A DNA stretch of 64,000 nucleotides from assembly GCF_021049245.1 (NCBI RefSeq), contig NZ_CP088020.1:626001-690000 (forward strand). Direction: 5' to 3'. Both the position numbers and the translations under genes were made by a program. Below the pieces are notes generated by a model. The model had not been told where the DNA came from, ran no database searches, and saw nothing but the letters and a program-made list of their open reading frames with translations. Each line of letters begins with the position of its first letter. Position 1 is the first letter of the stretch. This stretch comes from Radiobacillus kanasensis (GTDB taxonomy: Bacteria; Bacillota; Bacilli; Bacillales; Amphibacillaceae). Positions 24,459 to 34,124 of this stretch are shown here, piece by piece.

Positions 24459-26594
24459 ATGCAATGTCAAAATTGTGGTGTTCGAGAAGCAAATGTTAAT
24501 GTTACCCTTCGTTTTAATAACCAATATCAAAACTTACAACTTTGTGATACTTGCTTGGAACAAATGAAAGAACAATATAGTAAAAGTCCTGCTGGGGCTT
24601 TTCAGCCAAATTCGTCTGATTCCTTTTTCCAAGACTTTTTTGGGAAATCAGGTTTTCAAGCCAACCAACAACAAGGTGCAAATCAACAACGAGGAAATAA
24701 AGGTGGAGGCTTGTTGGACGAGTTAGGTCGTAACCTTACGAATGCTGCCAAAGCAGGTCTTATTGATCCAGTCATTGGTAGACAAAATGAAGTAAAACGT
24801 GTCATCGAGACGTTGAACCGTCGTAACAAAAACAACCCAGTTCTGATTGGGGAGCCAGGGGTTGGGAAAACGGCTATTGCTGAAGGATTAGCGACAAAAA
24901 TTGTCGAGGGCGATGTTCCTGCAAAGCTTAAAAACAAGGAAGTGTATTTGTTAGATGTAGCTTCCCTTGTGGCGAATACAGGAATACGCGGCCAATTTGA
25001 AGAGAGAATGAAAAAGTTAATTTCTGAACTGCAGCGTCGTAAAAACGTTATTTTATTCGTGGACGAAATTCACCTATTAGTTGGAGCTGGAACGGCAGAA
25101 AGCTCTCAAATGGATGCAGGAAATATTCTGAAGCCTGCTCTTGCTAGAGGAGAGCTCCAGCTTATCGGAGCAACAACGCTTGCTGAATATCGCAAAATCG
25201 AAAAAGACGCAGCGTTAGAGCGTCGTTTCCAACCGATAACAGTAAAAGAGCCAACGGTTGACGAAGCCATTCAAATCCTAAATGGTTTGAAAGAGAAATA
25301 CGAGCAATATCACCAAGTAACCTATACGGAGGAAGCAATTAAAGCGGCTGTGACACTTTCTAAACGTTACATCCAAGATCGTTTCCTACCAGATAAAGCA
25401 ATTGATTTAATGGATGAATCTGGTTCAAAATTAAACCTAGAAAATTCGGAGCAAGATATTACATTATTAGAGCAACAGCTTAGCGAAGTTGCGAAAGCGA
25501 AGGAAGAAGCTGCAGAAAAAGAAAACTATGAAGAAGCAGCGAACTTAAGACATCAAGAAATCATGCTAGAAAAGAAAATAAAAGAAGCAACAGATAGTCC
25601 TAGAGCGGAAGTAACGCTAGAGGATATCCAATTAATCATTGAAGAGAAAACGGGTATCCCTGTCCGCAAAATTCATGCCGGTGAGCAAGAAAAAATGAAA
25701 AACATCGGTGCTAATCTATCTCAAAAAGTAATCGGACAAGAAACGGCTGTTCAAAAGGTTGCGAAAGCAATTAGACGTAGTCGTGCCGGTTTAAAATCAA
25801 AACACCGTCCAATCGGTACATTCTTGTTTGTTGGACCAACTGGTGTCGGAAAAACAGAGCTTACCAAAGTATTAGCGGAAGAGCTTTTTGGAACAAAGGA
25901 TTCCTTAATCCGTCTCGACATGAGTGAGTATATGGAAAAACATTCAGTATCTAAAATTATCGGATCCCCGCCAGGATACGTAGGACACGAGGAAGCGGGT
26001 CAATTAACAGAAAAAATTAGACGCAACCCATACAGCCTAATCTTGCTTGATGAGATTGAGAAAGCACACCCAGATGTGCAAAACATGTTCTTGCAAATTA
26101 TGGAGGACGGTCATTTAACCGACAGCCATGGTAGAAGAGTCAGCTTTAAAGAAACAGTTATCATCATGACGAGTAACGCTGGCACAGGCTATAAGCCAAT
26201 TACAGTAGGCTTTGAGAAGGATAATAATGAAGCAGTATCCACTTTAGAGTCTTTAAGTGGATACTTCAAACCAGAGTTCTTAAACCGTTTTGATGCCATT
26301 ATTCCATTTAATGAGTTGAAACAAGAGGATCTTCTACAAATTGTAGATCTAATGATCCAAGAGCTGGCTACAAACCTAGAGGACGAAGGCATGACAATCA
26401 CCGTAAGTGATGAAGCAAGAAAATATCTTGCAGAAAAAGGCTATGACCCAAGATTCGGTGCTCGTCCATTACGTCGCGTTATTCAAGAAAAAGTGGAAGA
26501 CGCCATTACAGATCTTATCCTAGAAGAGGATGAGGTTCGAAACATTACGATTACCCTAGAAAACAACGACATCATTGTAACGAATAGCAAATAA
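24459..26594 (+). CDS. clpE: ClpE ATP-dependent chaperone
   Basis: A 711-aa AAA+ unfoldase that feeds ClpP under heat stress. The N-terminus is the ClpE zinc finger ([11 protein letters not shown], then LCDTC; two CxxC pairs). There are two AAA+ modules with Walker [15 protein letters not shown] and [17 protein letters not shown], Walker [10 protein letters not shown] and [12 protein letters not shown], and a coiled middle region with a UVR-type stretch ([21 protein letters not shown]). The gene is under two perfect CtsR boxes, as in other Gram-positive clpE genes. Start has AGAAGGAGGATG. Confidence 0.97.
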   Translation: MQCQNCGVREANVNVTLRFNNQYQNLQLCDTCLEQMKEQYSKSPAGAFQPNSSDSFFQDFFGKSGFQANQQQGANQQRGNKGGGLLDELGRNLTNAAKAGLIDPVIGRQNEVKRVIETLNRRNKNNPVLIGEPGVGKTAIAEGLATKIVEGDVPAKLKNKEVYLLDVASLVANTGIRGQFEERMKKLISELQRRKNVILFVDEIHLLVGAGTAESSQMDAGNILKPALARGELQLIGATTLAEYRKIEKDAALERRFQPITVKEPTVDEAIQILNGLKEKYEQYHQVTYTEEAIKAAVTLSKRYIQDRFLPDKAIDLMDESGSKLNLENSEQDITLLEQQLSEVAKAKEEAAEKENYEEAANLRHQEIMLEKKIKEATDSPRAEVTLEDIQLIIEEKTGIPVRKIHAGEQEKMKNIGANLSQKVIGQETAVQKVAKAIRRSRAGLKSKHRPIGTFLFVGPTGVGKTELTKVLAEELFGTKDSLIRLDMSEYMEKHSVSKIIGSPPGYVGHEEAGQLTEKIRRNPYSLILLDEIEKAHPDVQNMFLQIMEDGHLTDSHGRRVSFKETVIIMTSNAGTGYKPITVGFEKDNNEAVSTLESLSGYFKPEFLNRFDAIIPFNELKQEDLLQIVDLMIQELATNLEDEGMTITVSDEARKYLAEKGYDPRFGARPLRRVIQEKVEDAITDLILEEDEVRNITITLENNDIIVTNSK

Positions 26595-26596
26595 TG

Positions 26597-26628
26597 AAAA
26601 GGTGTTCCCTTAATGGGGGCACCTTTTT
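26597..26628 (+). terminator. Terminator of clpE
   Basis: AAAAGGTG-TTCCC and GGG-GGCACCTTTTT, 13 bp with a bulge, then GTG. Confidence 0.85.
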
Positions 26629-26706
26629 GTGTGTAATCATAAGCTATGTAATTTTGGAGAAACTAACTTATTGCTAGCTACACAGAAGTAGAAAGGGGAT
26701 TTTTCC

Positions 26707-27630
26707 ATGAGTGAAAAGAGCAAGCTTTCCTTTATCATGGTTTCCATTGTTCTTCTTTTCATTCCCCGTGCGCCTGTCTCTGCGATGCAAGCTTCTCCGG
26801 AAGAATATCAACAAGAAGTAGCTTCGACTGTAGTCCAATCAATGGGCCAACTCAAGGTTCACTTCTTGGACGTCGGTCAAGGGGATAGTATTTTGATTGA
26901 AGCTCCAAACGGCAAAAAAGTACTTATCGATGGAGGAAGACCTTCGGCAGGTAAAACAGTAGTACAATACTTAAAAGATAATGATATTGCAAGCTTAGAT
27001 TTAGTCATATCCACTCATCCCGACTTTGATCATATTGGTGGATTAGTCGATGTGTTACGAAAGGTTGACGTGAAAAAAGTAATCGACAGTGGAAAGTTAT
27101 ACTACACCGAAACGTATCAAAAATATGTCCAAGTTTTGAATAACAAGGATCTTCCAGTAGATATTGCCAAAAAAAATACAAAAGTAGACTTAGGAAAAGA
27201 TATCTCTGTCCAAATTTTGAATACGTTTCAGGAGTTTCGAACGAATAATGAATCGTCCATTGTCATCTTACTCCGCTATCAAGAAACAGACTTTTTGTTA
27301 ATGGGAGATGTGGAAAAAGAGCAGGAACGGAAGCTAATAAAGAAAATTCCGTCTGATATAGAAGTTTTAAAAGTTGCTCACCATGGGTCAGATACAGCAA
27401 GCTCCTTGCATTTTCTCCAGCATATTAGTCCGGAAATCGCGATTTTATCCTACGGACGTAACAATCCTTTTGGGCATCCTGTAGACACAGTAATTAATAA
27501 CCTACACCAGGTGAGAGCGAACATTTACTCTACTGCGAAAGCAGGCCATATTGTGATCTCGACCAAAGGTGAGGGCTATGACATACAAATTAGTGGTAGG
27601 GACAGAGTCGTCTATCAAGCCACTTCCTAG
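26707..27630 (+). CDS. Secreted ComEC-like metallo-beta-lactamase-fold protein
   Basis: A 307-aa protein with an N-terminal signal (LSFIMVSIVLLFIPRAPVSA) and an MBL domain like the C-terminal domain of the DNA-uptake channel ComEC: VHFLDVGQGDSILIE, the metal site STHPDFDHIGG, LLMGDVEKEQE, LKVAHHGSDTASS and SYGRNNPFGHP. The ComEC nuclease-like domain is present without the channel. It may degrade nucleic acid outside the cell; activity is inferred. It is a single-gene unit. AGAAAGGGG is its ribosome binding site. Confidence 0.88.
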   Translation: MSEKSKLSFIMVSIVLLFIPRAPVSAMQASPEEYQQEVASTVVQSMGQLKVHFLDVGQGDSILIEAPNGKKVLIDGGRPSAGKTVVQYLKDNDIASLDLVISTHPDFDHIGGLVDVLRKVDVKKVIDSGKLYYTETYQKYVQVLNNKDLPVDIAKKNTKVDLGKDISVQILNTFQEFRTNNESSIVILLRYQETDFLLMGDVEKEQERKLIKKIPSDIEVLKVAHHGSDTASSLHFLQHISPEIAILSYGRNNPFGHPVDTVINNLHQVRANIYSTAKAGHIVISTKGEGYDIQISGRDRVVYQATS

Positions 27631-27631
27631 A

Positions 27632-27661
27632 AAAACTGAGCGTGTATGCTCAGTTTTTTTT
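27632..27661 (+). terminator. Terminator after the ComEC-like gene
   Basis: AAAACTGAGC and GCTCAGTTTT with a 6-nt loop and a T run. Confidence 0.9.
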
Positions 27662-27686
27662 ATGGAAAAATTTTTTATAAAAAAGA

Positions 27687-27715
27687 TTGACAGTAATGTT
27701 CATTGGTTTTATAGT
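27687..27715 (+). promoter_or_regulatory. Promoter of the GntR-ABC operon
   Basis: TTGACA (27687-27692), a 17-bp spacer, TATAGT (27710-27715). Just after the -10 lies TTAC-ATAA-GTAA (27719-27730), an inverted repeat well placed to be the operator of the GntR protein the operon encodes. Confidence 0.72.
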
Positions 27716-27756
27716 TAGTTACATAAGTAATGAACCAAATGGGTGGTGATGTTTAG

Positions 27757-28134
27757 GTGAAGCATTCGTTAGATGATAATCGACCAATATATCATCAAAT
27801 CAAAGAACATATAGAAGACTCCATTATTAGTGAAGCGATTGGAACAGGAGAGCGAGTTCCATCAACGAACGAATTTGCAAGCTTCTTTAAGATAAATCCA
27901 GCCACTGCTGCCAAAGGAGTGAATGAATTGGTAGATGAGGGGATCTTGGTGAAACGGAGGGGTGTCGGCATGTTTGTGACAGAGGATGCAAGGTCCATTT
28001 TAATACAAAAACGGAAGGATTCCTTTTTCAAAAGCTACGTTATCCCATTAAGGGATGAAGCAAAGAAATTACAAATTACGGAAACAGAACTATTGGATAT
28101 GATCCAAAAAGGAGGGGAAATCAGTGAAGATTGA
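27757..28134 (+). CDS. GntR-family repressor, YtrA subfamily
   Basis: A 125-aa transcription factor with an N-terminal winged helix (PIYHQIKEHIEDSIISEAIGTGERVPSTNEFASFFKINPATAAKGVNELVDEGILVKRRGVGMFV) and a short C-terminus of the YtrA type with no large ligand domain. Such proteins repress their own operon with adjacent ABC genes. It is translated from a GTG at 27757 with GGTGGTGAT upstream. The 3' end overlaps the ATPase gene by 11 nt. Confidence 0.9.
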   Translation: MKHSLDDNRPIYHQIKEHIEDSIISEAIGTGERVPSTNEFASFFKINPATAAKGVNELVDEGILVKRRGVGMFVTEDARSILIQKRKDSFFKSYVIPLRDEAKKLQITETELLDMIQKGGEISED

Positions 28135-28993
28135 AGTAAAACAGCTTACGAAGCAGTATAAAGAGAAGCTTGCATTGAATTCAGTTAGTTTTGCTTTAGA
28201 AGAACCGAAAATTTACGGGTTGTTAGGTCGAAATGGTGCGGGAAAGACAACCTTCATGGAACTTTTAACTGGACTCATTTTACCGAACGAAGGTGAAATC
28301 CTGATTGACGGACAACGTCCGTTTGAAAATAGGAAATTAACGGAATCGATTTGTTTCATTCGAGAAGGACAAAACTTTAAAAAGGATTTAAGCATTAAAA
28401 ATGTCCTTGTTATTTCCTCGTTGTTTTATCCGAACTGGGACCAATCCTTGGCGGAAAGATTGATGGAGGAATTTCACTTAACAAAGGGTATGAAAGTAAA
28501 GGCTCTTTCTAAAGGGATGGAGTCCGCTTTAGGAATCATCGTAGGATTAGCGAGCAAGGCGCCAATTACGATGTTTGATGAACCGTATATTGGGTTAGAT
28601 GCTGCAGCCCGTTCTCGCTTCTATGAACTATTGATGGAGGAGTATGAAAATGAGAAGCGATTAATTATTTTTTCTACACACTTGATCGACGAAGTTAGTT
28701 CCCTGTTTGAAGAGGTTCTAATTTTTGAGGATGGAAAATTAAAGCTACAGGAAGATACGGATTCACTAAGAGAACGCTGCTATTCTATTACAGGACCTAC
28801 TAAATCGGTTGAAAGTTTTGTTCATAACAAACAAGTCATTCATCAAAAATCGCTAGCTGGTATGTCAACAGCCGTTATTATGGATGACAATAAGGATGTT
28901 CAAGTAGGTGCTCCACTAGTAAAGGAAGGGGTGTCGATCCAAGACCTAATGATTCATCTGACAGCTCGCAAAGGAGAGGGAGTACATGAGTAA
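28124..28993 (+). CDS. ABC transporter ATP-binding protein
   Basis: A 289-aa ABC ATPase. Walker A is GLLGRNGAGKTTFMELLTG, Walker B TMFDEPYIGLDAAARS, and the H-loop is IFSTHLIDEVS. The signature is weakened (LSKGMESAL in place of LSGGQ), common in this YtrB-like group. With the GntR regulator and the permease it forms a three-gene unit like B. subtilis ytrA-type operons that respond to cell-wall antibiotics, though the actual inducer is not known. GTG start after AAAAGGAGGGG. Confidence 0.88.
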   Translation: MKIEVKQLTKQYKEKLALNSVSFALEEPKIYGLLGRNGAGKTTFMELLTGLILPNEGEILIDGQRPFENRKLTESICFIREGQNFKKDLSIKNVLVISSLFYPNWDQSLAERLMEEFHLTKGMKVKALSKGMESALGIIVGLASKAPITMFDEPYIGLDAAARSRFYELLMEEYENEKRLIIFSTHLIDEVSSLFEEVLIFEDGKLKLQEDTDSLRERCYSITGPTKSVESFVHNKQVIHQKSLAGMSTAVIMDDNKDVQVGAPLVKEGVSIQDLMIHLTARKGEGVHE

Positions 28994-29687
28994 ACAATTG
29001 AAGGCGATGTTATATTTTTATGTAACGGATATGAGAAAGCAATTTACAATATTCTGGATGATCCTAATGAGTATAGTAGTTGTTTCTCTTATCATGGCAA
29101 CCACCATGCCGGACTTTTGGGAAGCTTATCTAACAATCTCGATTCCTGTGTATACTTTCTCAGGGGTTGCTGGTTTCAAAATTATAAAAGAAAGCCTGCC
29201 CTTCACAATTAAAATGGGTGGAACACGAAGTAGCTATTTTGTATCCATCGGAATGTTTATGTTAGGTTACTCCATCATTGCAGCGTTTATTACGAATGTA
29301 GTCCATTCACTTAGTATGCTTGTTATGGATATCTTAAAATTGGATAACCTCCAAATTATGCATCCAACTGCTCTTATGGGACAAGAAGACGTTTGGCTTT
29401 ACCGATTTGGAATAGACTTCTATTTGAATTTCTTCTTTATTGCAACACTCTTCATTCTAGGACTTATTTTTTACAAATTTGGTATAGTAGGTGGTTTTTT
29501 AACACTTGGTGTATTCGCTCTATTAAACGCCGTTGCTATTGCCAGCGGAGAATTAATAGAGCTGGGAGAAGTCGTTATATTCCAATCGGAAGTTAGTCAT
29601 TACCTTGTATTGTTTGGGATAGGTGCCTTTCTGTATGTCATCTCATGGTCCTTGTTGAGGAGAATATCTGCTGTTCCACAGTCTTAA
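28986..29687 (+). CDS. ABC-2 type membrane permease
   Basis: A 233-aa protein with six hydrophobic helices and no signal peptide; it is the membrane partner of the preceding ATPase. Its start overlaps the ATPase gene by 8 nt. There is no conserved sequence motif beyond the helix pattern, so substrate is unknown. The operon ends with the terminator at 29758. Confidence 0.82.
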   Translation: MSKQLKAMLYFYVTDMRKQFTIFWMILMSIVVVSLIMATTMPDFWEAYLTISIPVYTFSGVAGFKIIKESLPFTIKMGGTRSSYFVSIGMFMLGYSIIAAFITNVVHSLSMLVMDILKLDNLQIMHPTALMGQEDVWLYRFGIDFYLNFFFIATLFILGLIFYKFGIVGGFLTLGVFALLNAVAIASGELIELGEVVIFQSEVSHYLVLFGIGAFLYVISWSLLRRISAVPQS

Positions 29688-29757
29688 GAAAAGATCCTTT
29701 CATCACATTAAGAAAATGCGTTGCAGGGGAAAAATACGAAATTGTATAGAAATATGT

Positions 29758-29787
29758 AAGACCAAATCGCATTGATTTGGTCTTTTC
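29758..29787 (+). terminator. Terminator of the GntR-ABC operon
   Basis: AAGACCAAATC and GATTTGGTCTT, 5-nt loop, then TT. Confidence 0.88.
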
Positions 29788-30006
29788 CGTGAATTTTCAC
29801 TATATCTGCCATCGGATGAGTTTTTTAAAATAATAGTATTAGAAGAATTAGCAAAAGAAAAGGATCGGTCATATTAATGTTGCCGTTCCTTTTTAATATG
29901 TATAGAGTTATTGGAATTTAATGTTAAAATTAGACTGTGAGCAGTTGTACTTAAAATGGTAGGTAGCTTACGAAATAAGAAAGGGTTCGACAAAGGGGGA
30001 GGTAGC
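29788..30006. other. Intergenic with weak hairpin, no gene
   Basis: I see AAAAGGATCGG ... CCGTTCCTTTTT (29860-29895), a hairpin-like T-rich element, and nothing else before the ribosome binding site AAAGGGGGAGG of the next gene. Confidence 0.45.
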
Positions 30007-30447
30007 ATGAATGATAAATTCTTAATATTTTTAATAGGCTCTTACTTTTTGGCTTTTTCCGTGAATTTGATGCCTGCGATCAAGCATCCGGATTTGGATG
30101 TAAATGTTTTCCACTTGCTAGTAACTTTATTTTTTATGCTCTTGTTACTTATGTACTCTAAAAAAGGAAGTAAGAAGTTGAAGGTATTTGCATTAGTAGG
30201 AGTCATATCAGGTCTACTAGTATTTGTAATCACAACATTTGAACACGCTATGTTTGAGCATGTTATTTTAAATTCAATAGCCGCATTACAGTATCCTTTT
30301 TACCTGATTTTTACCACGCCAGTCTTTGGTGGCAATATGTTATTCGATCTAAGTTACGGGTCTTATTCATTGCTGGTGTCATTGTTTTATGGAGTTGTTT
30401 TCGTTTTAACAAATTTCTTTAGAAAGAATGATGCAGTCTCCGTTTAA
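30007..30447 (+). CDS. Unknown four-helix membrane protein
   Basis: A 146-aa protein with four hydrophobic helices (FLIFLIGSYFLAFSVNLMP, VFHLLVTLFFMLLLLMY, FALVGVISGLLVFVITTF, SLLVSLFYGVVFVLTNFF) and basic loops. I do not recognise the family. The start at 30007 follows AAAGGGGGAGG; the in-frame upstream start at 29956 is without one. Directly after it, at 30454-30482, lies a copy of the recurrent cassette motif that also follows genes at 53-56 kb. Confidence 0.7.
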   Translation: MNDKFLIFLIGSYFLAFSVNLMPAIKHPDLDVNVFHLLVTLFFMLLLLMYSKKGSKKLKVFALVGVISGLLVFVITTFEHAMFEHVILNSIAALQYPFYLIFTTPVFGGNMLFDLSYGSYSLLVSLFYGVVFVLTNFFRKNDAVSV

Positions 30448-30453
30448 TCTTAG

Positions 30454-30482
30454 TGAACGGATGGGGGCGTTACTCAAGAAGG
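30454..30482 (+). repeat. Cassette-type 3' motif, copy 0
   Basis: TGAACGGATGGGGGCGTTAC is followed by TCAAGAAGG. Compared with the motifs at 55451 and 55918 it shares GAACGG, GGGGGC, and TTNCTC/TTATCTT with a trailing SAAGAAGG. It begins 6 nt after the stop codon of the gene in front of it. Confidence 0.5.
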
Positions 30483-30558
30483 AAATTGTATCTTTCTTAT
30501 TGAAGTAAAGGGTACTTTTGTTGAAGAACAAGGGGTATTTATAGGGAGGGGGAGATTG

Positions 30559-30969
30559 ATGGTAAAGAGAAAAGTTATTACAACTATATTAGCGACTCCT
30601 ATTTCACTAATGTTTATCTTTGCATTTTTCTTTGGTGAATGGAATAGACCTTTTGATTTAATTACGATGTCAGGAGCGTTTAGTCTATTTTTAGCACCTT
30701 TTATATTACTGTATGGGGTTCCTGTCACATTTTTATCAGACTATGTATGCAAGCAATTAACGGGAATCGCTCGTACATTAACTGCATTCATTGTCCACTT
30801 ATTTTTTGGTGTATTGTTCGGTTTTATAGCTCCAATGGATGAACAATTTTCGTTGTTTGGAACAGAGGTTAATGCAGCTAGTTTGTCTGCTTCGATTACA
30901 GCATTATTCTTTTGGATAATAGATGAGCTAATCAGAAGAAAAAATCCTAAATCAACATATAGTTCTTGA
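30559..30969 (+). CDS. Unknown membrane protein
   Basis: A 136-aa protein with four hydrophobic helices (VITTILATPISLMFIFAFFFG, LFLAPFILLYGVPVTFL, LTAFIVHLFFGVLFGFIA, SLSASITALFFWIIDEL) and a basic C-terminal tail. No family recognised; the pattern is that of small Bacillus membrane proteins of unknown role. ATG at 30559 has GGGAGGGGGAG upstream; TTG at 30556 is less well spaced. Confidence 0.7.
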   Translation: MVKRKVITTILATPISLMFIFAFFFGEWNRPFDLITMSGAFSLFLAPFILLYGVPVTFLSDYVCKQLTGIARTLTAFIVHLFFGVLFGFIAPMDEQFSLFGTEVNAASLSASITALFFWIIDELIRRKNPKSTYSS

Positions 30970-31131
30970 TGAAGAAGAAAATATAAATAAAGAGACAATA
31001 CTATACGGAAAACCATTAGGTAATCCAATCCTTTGTGTGTTATTTGCGCTGTCATTTTGTAATGAGAATTGTATGCTATTTTATCTCCGAAAGTATTTGA
31101 CCTACCTTCCTCACCACAATGACCTTTTTTC

Positions 31132-31527
31132 CTACATCTCTTCCGCTGCTTTACGATATCCATAAAAAGGACGATACTTTTGCTGCTCATAATATGTGTG
31201 AGAAGTGGAAGAAGCAAGGAGCTCCACTCGAGTAGCTGGGTACAAGTCATGTGCTTTTTCTATTAATTCTTTTCCGATACCATATTTTCTATATGCTTGA
31301 TCAACGAGAAGCTCACATATGTACAAGCTAATGTGTTGATCTGTTAAACCCCGAATATATCCCACAACTGTCTCATTCACTGTTGCAACAAGAGTAGGAT
31401 TGGAGGTAAGTAAAGCGGATAAATATTGGTCTTGTTTGCTGACGAGGTTGGTCCATTTTTCTTCCATGATTAGTTCTACTATTCGTGGGAAATCACTTTC
31501 TTGAAAAGGTCTTATCATTAGGTCCAT
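31132..31527 (-). CDS. GNAT acetyltransferase
   Basis: A 131-aa single-domain GNAT enzyme: IRPFQESDFPRIVELI at the N-terminus, the acetyl-CoA loop in ICELLVDQAYRKYGIGKELIEKAHDL (RxxGxG/A) and YYEQQKYRPFYGYR at the C-terminus. Substrate unknown. It is a single-gene unit on the minus strand. The start has AAGGAGGCTG upstream. Confidence 0.85.
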   Translation of the reverse strand: MDLMIRPFQESDFPRIVELIMEEKWTNLVSKQDQYLSALLTSNPTLVATVNETVVGYIRGLTDQHISLYICELLVDQAYRKYGIGKELIEKAHDLYPATRVELLASSTSHTYYEQQKYRPFYGYRKAAEEM

Positions 31528-31600
31528 AGCATAGCAGCCTCCTTTAGTTAATGGAATAGGTCAAATAAAAAATGATTTAAAAATAACGAAACAATTTAGT

Positions 31601-31690
31601 AAACGCCGATAAACAAAAATAAACGCCAATAAATGAATTTGAAGGCCAATATCCAGCCCGTGAGCGCCAATAAAATCCCGCACCAGAACA
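31601..31690 (+). repeat. Short tandem repeat, about 20-bp period
   Basis: Four units start at about 31601, 31621, 31641 and 31662 with cores ACGCCGATAAA, ACGCCAATAAA, AGGCCAATATC and GCGCCAATAAA; a weaker fifth (CACCGCAAAG) follows near 31688. The period is 20-21 bp, about two helical turns. It lies between the chemoreceptor terminator and the GNAT promoter. Confidence 0.6.
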
Positions 31691-31702
31691 CCGCAAAGAA
31701 AA

Positions 31703-31728
31703 GAGTACAACTCAACTGAATTGTACCC
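31703..31728 (-). terminator. Terminator of the chemoreceptor gene
   Basis: On the minus strand GGGTACAA and TTGTACTC flank a 10-nt loop, followed by TTTTCTTT. Confidence 0.75.
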
Positions 31729-31737
31729 TTCCTTAAC

Positions 31738-33735
31738 CTATATTGTAAACTTACGAACAAGTTCTTGTAACTGTTCGGCCATTTCAGCAAGAGATTTTGC
31801 ACTGGACGTAATTTCTTCCATAGATGCAAGCTGTTCTTCCGTGGTGGCAGCAACTTGTTGAGAATGAGAAGCATTCTCTTGAGAGACAGAAGCAATCTCA
31901 TTTGCTGATGCACTGATTTCTTGAATGCTAGCAGAAATCTGTTCCACCGTAGAAGATACCTCATCAATCTGTGGACTAATATCTTGTGTTTGTTTCATAA
32001 TTTCAACGAATTTCTTAGAAGTAACCTCGGTTAACTTCAATCCTTCTTCGGCATTTGTGGTTACTTCAGCCATAACTGCAACGGATTTATCCGTATCTTG
32101 TTGGATTCCCTTAATTAAGTCAGAGATCATTTTTGCAGACTCCTGAGACTTTTCAGCTAAGTTTCTAACCTCATTAGCAACGACCGCGAATCCTTTACCG
32201 TGTTCTCCTGCGCGTGCAGATTCAATCGCAGCATTTAGTGCAAGTAAATTGGTTTGCTCGGCAATATCCCCGATAACGCCAACGATTTCTCCAATTTCTT
32301 TAGAACGAGCTGCAAGCCCTTTGATTACTTCGTTGGAGCTTGTAACAGATTCTACAATAAACTTCATTTGCTCGTAATTATCCTTCACATACTTGCCGCC
32401 TTCTTCAGCATTAGAAACAGTCTGTTTAGATAACTCGGCTACATGTGAAGTACTTTCTGTAATAGTACTTACCCCTTTGGAAACTTCTTCGAGGGAATCA
32501 GAAGTAGCTGTGATTCGTTGTGTTGTATCCTCAGAACCATTAGAGATTTGATCAATGGCGTCCGCAACGTGTGATGTTGCTTCTGATGTTTGCTCAGCAC
32601 TTGCTGTAAGCTCTTCTGAAGAAGAAGCTACTTTTTCAATCGATTCATTAATGCTTGATACGACAGAACGGATGGAATCAACCATTGTGTTAAAGCTTTC
32701 TGCTAAGGTACCAATTTCGTCATTCGTTTTGATCTCAATTTTCTCGGTTAAATCTCCTTCGCTAATAACTTGAGCAGATTTTGTAAGAGCGAGAAGTGGT
32801 CTCGTAATCGAACGAACGATGAAGTATATAACAATACCACCTAAAATTAAGGAAACAATGACAATGATAACAGTGGAATAAGCGATATCAGATGTAGCAC
32901 TCGTCACTTCTGATGAGTACATAGTACCACCAATTTTCCAACCTGTTATTTCATTGGTTGTAAAGTTCATCCATTTGGAATCCCCTTCAAATTGGTACGT
33001 GAAGCTGCCGCTTTCACCAGAAAACATATTTTCTACCCACTCACCCTCAGCACTTGAAGCACGTTCTTTCGAAGGGTGAACCAAATATTGCTTTTGTGTA
33101 TCAAGTATGGTTATATACCCTTCTTCCCCAATTTTGACGGAGGAAGCGAAGGCATCTAGGCTATTTAAATTGATATCAATCCCAATAACTCCAGAACCAT
33201 CATTTGTCACTTGAGCAACAGTCACAACAATTTGATTAGTCGAGGCGTCTGAATAAGGGGCAGTGATAATCATATTCCCTTTGTTTTCTAAAGCGCTCTT
33301 GTACCATTCTTGTTTTCTGGGGTCAAAATCCGCAGGTAGCTTAGCCTCCGGTTTTATGATGGTTTTTCCTTCGGATGTTCCGACATAAACGTTTAATGTA
33401 TCAGAGTTCTGTTGCTTGTACTGCTCTAATATCATATCGAGCATTTCTCCATTTTGCTCTGCATACATATCGGATTTTATGGCCTTCACTAAAAACTGTA
33501 AATCATTTTCCTTCGGCTTAAACGTCTCTGATAATTCTCGATCAATGAGCTTTACATTCGTTTCGGCTTCTTCATAGATCGTGTTTTGAACCTTTTGATA
33601 AGAGAAATAGTAAGACAATGCACCAATTGCTATACTCGGAACGAGAAGGATTAGTGTGAAGGAAAGAATGAGTTTCTTACGAATACTGCCAGATTTGCTT
33701 TTCTTGCGTTTGAATGAGGTAAATCGTTTCTTCAT
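31738..33735 (-). CDS. Methyl-accepting chemotaxis protein
   Basis: A 665-aa transmembrane chemoreceptor. Order: a helix at 26-46, a dCache-type outside sensor ([16 protein letters not shown] through [18 protein letters not shown] and [12 protein letters not shown]) to about 285, a second helix ([21 protein letters not shown]), HAMP, and the signalling domain with the conserved hairpin tip [48 protein letters not shown]. Ligand unknown. Start at 33735 follows AAGGGAGAG; a longer frame to 33783 would run into the terminator of the upstream riboswitch. Expression appears set by cyclic di-GMP. Confidence 0.95.
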   Translation of the reverse strand: MKKRFTSFKRKKSKSGSIRKKLILSFTLILLVPSIAIGALSYYFSYQKVQNTIYEEAETNVKLIDRELSETFKPKENDLQFLVKAIKSDMYAEQNGEMLDMILEQYKQQNSDTLNVYVGTSEGKTIIKPEAKLPADFDPRKQEWYKSALENKGNMIITAPYSDASTNQIVVTVAQVTNDGSGVIGIDINLNSLDAFASSVKIGEEGYITILDTQKQYLVHPSKERASSAEGEWVENMFSGESGSFTYQFEGDSKWMNFTTNEITGWKIGGTMYSSEVTSATSDIAYSTVIIVIVSLILGGIVIYFIVRSITRPLLALTKSAQVISEGDLTEKIEIKTNDEIGTLAESFNTMVDSIRSVVSSINESIEKVASSSEELTASAEQTSEATSHVADAIDQISNGSEDTTQRITATSDSLEEVSKGVSTITESTSHVAELSKQTVSNAEEGGKYVKDNYEQMKFIVESVTSSNEVIKGLAARSKEIGEIVGVIGDIAEQTNLLALNAAIESARAGEHGKGFAVVANEVRNLAEKSQESAKMISDLIKGIQQDTDKSVAVMAEVTTNAEEGLKLTEVTSKKFVEIMKQTQDISPQIDEVSSTVEQISASIQEISASANEIASVSQENASHSQQVAATTEEQLASMEEITSSAKSLAEMAEQLQELVRKFTI

Positions 33736-33764
33736 GATGAACTCTCCCTTGTGTGTATTTTCAA

Positions 33765-33797
33765 TAAAAAAGCCGCCTCCCAAGGGAAGACAGTTTA
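33765..33797 (-). terminator. Riboswitch expression-platform terminator
   Basis: On the minus strand GTCTTCCC-TTGGGAGGCGGC forms a GC-rich hairpin followed by TTTTTT, between the riboswitch aptamer and the chemoreceptor start codon. Its 5' arm lies just after the P1 stem, so ligand binding could change its folding. Confidence 0.72.
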
Positions 33798-33800
33798 GAG

Positions 33801-33889
33801 ATAAACGTGCAACTGGCTGGCTTAGTATAATGTCATACGTTAGCCCCTTTAGCTTTGCGCCGTATCTTTTCAGATACTTTGCCGTTTAT
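33801..33889 (-). promoter_or_regulatory. Cyclic di-GMP-I (GEMM) riboswitch
   Basis: On the minus strand: P1 stem ATAAACG / CGTTTAT (7 perfect pairs closing the element), the conserved GCAAA, a hairpin GTATCT-GAAA-AGATAC with the GNRA tetraloop that docks, then GGCGCAAAGC, GGGGCTAA, a second hairpin GTAT/ATAC and AGCCAGCCAGTTGC with the receptor and C-di-GMP pocket. Order, spacing and length (89 nt) match the GEMM-I class. It is followed at once by the terminator and by a chemoreceptor gene, a known type of target. Confidence 0.88.
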
Positions 33890-34124
33890 GCAATTTGGAA
33901 TTATGTACTGAGACAAAATGCCTATGACTAAATATATAGAATCTTGTCGAAAAAGTAAATCGAAATGTTCTATATTCGAGATAGTAAGAATAGCAAGTAT
34001 CCCCAATATTTAACACGAAAAGTAGTTTTTTCAGCAAGAGAAGTATCGCATGGAAAAAAAGCTTTGGATAACACTAAAATCGGGGCATCAAAGCCCACTA
34101 TTTTTCTTACGGAGGTTTTCTACG

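Noticed and set aside
30741..31250. Long minus-strand open frame overlapping the membrane gene and the GNAT gene
   Set aside because: It runs antisense to the unknown membrane gene and into the GNAT gene in another frame; no ribosome binding site and an unlikely composition.
31601..31690. CRISPR array
   Set aside because: The units are short, degenerate, contiguous and lack spacers; no cas genes are present anywhere in the window.
31596..31967. Minus-strand frame across the end of the chemoreceptor gene and the tandem repeat
   Set aside because: Shadow of the chemoreceptor coding sequence in another frame, extended by the repeat region.
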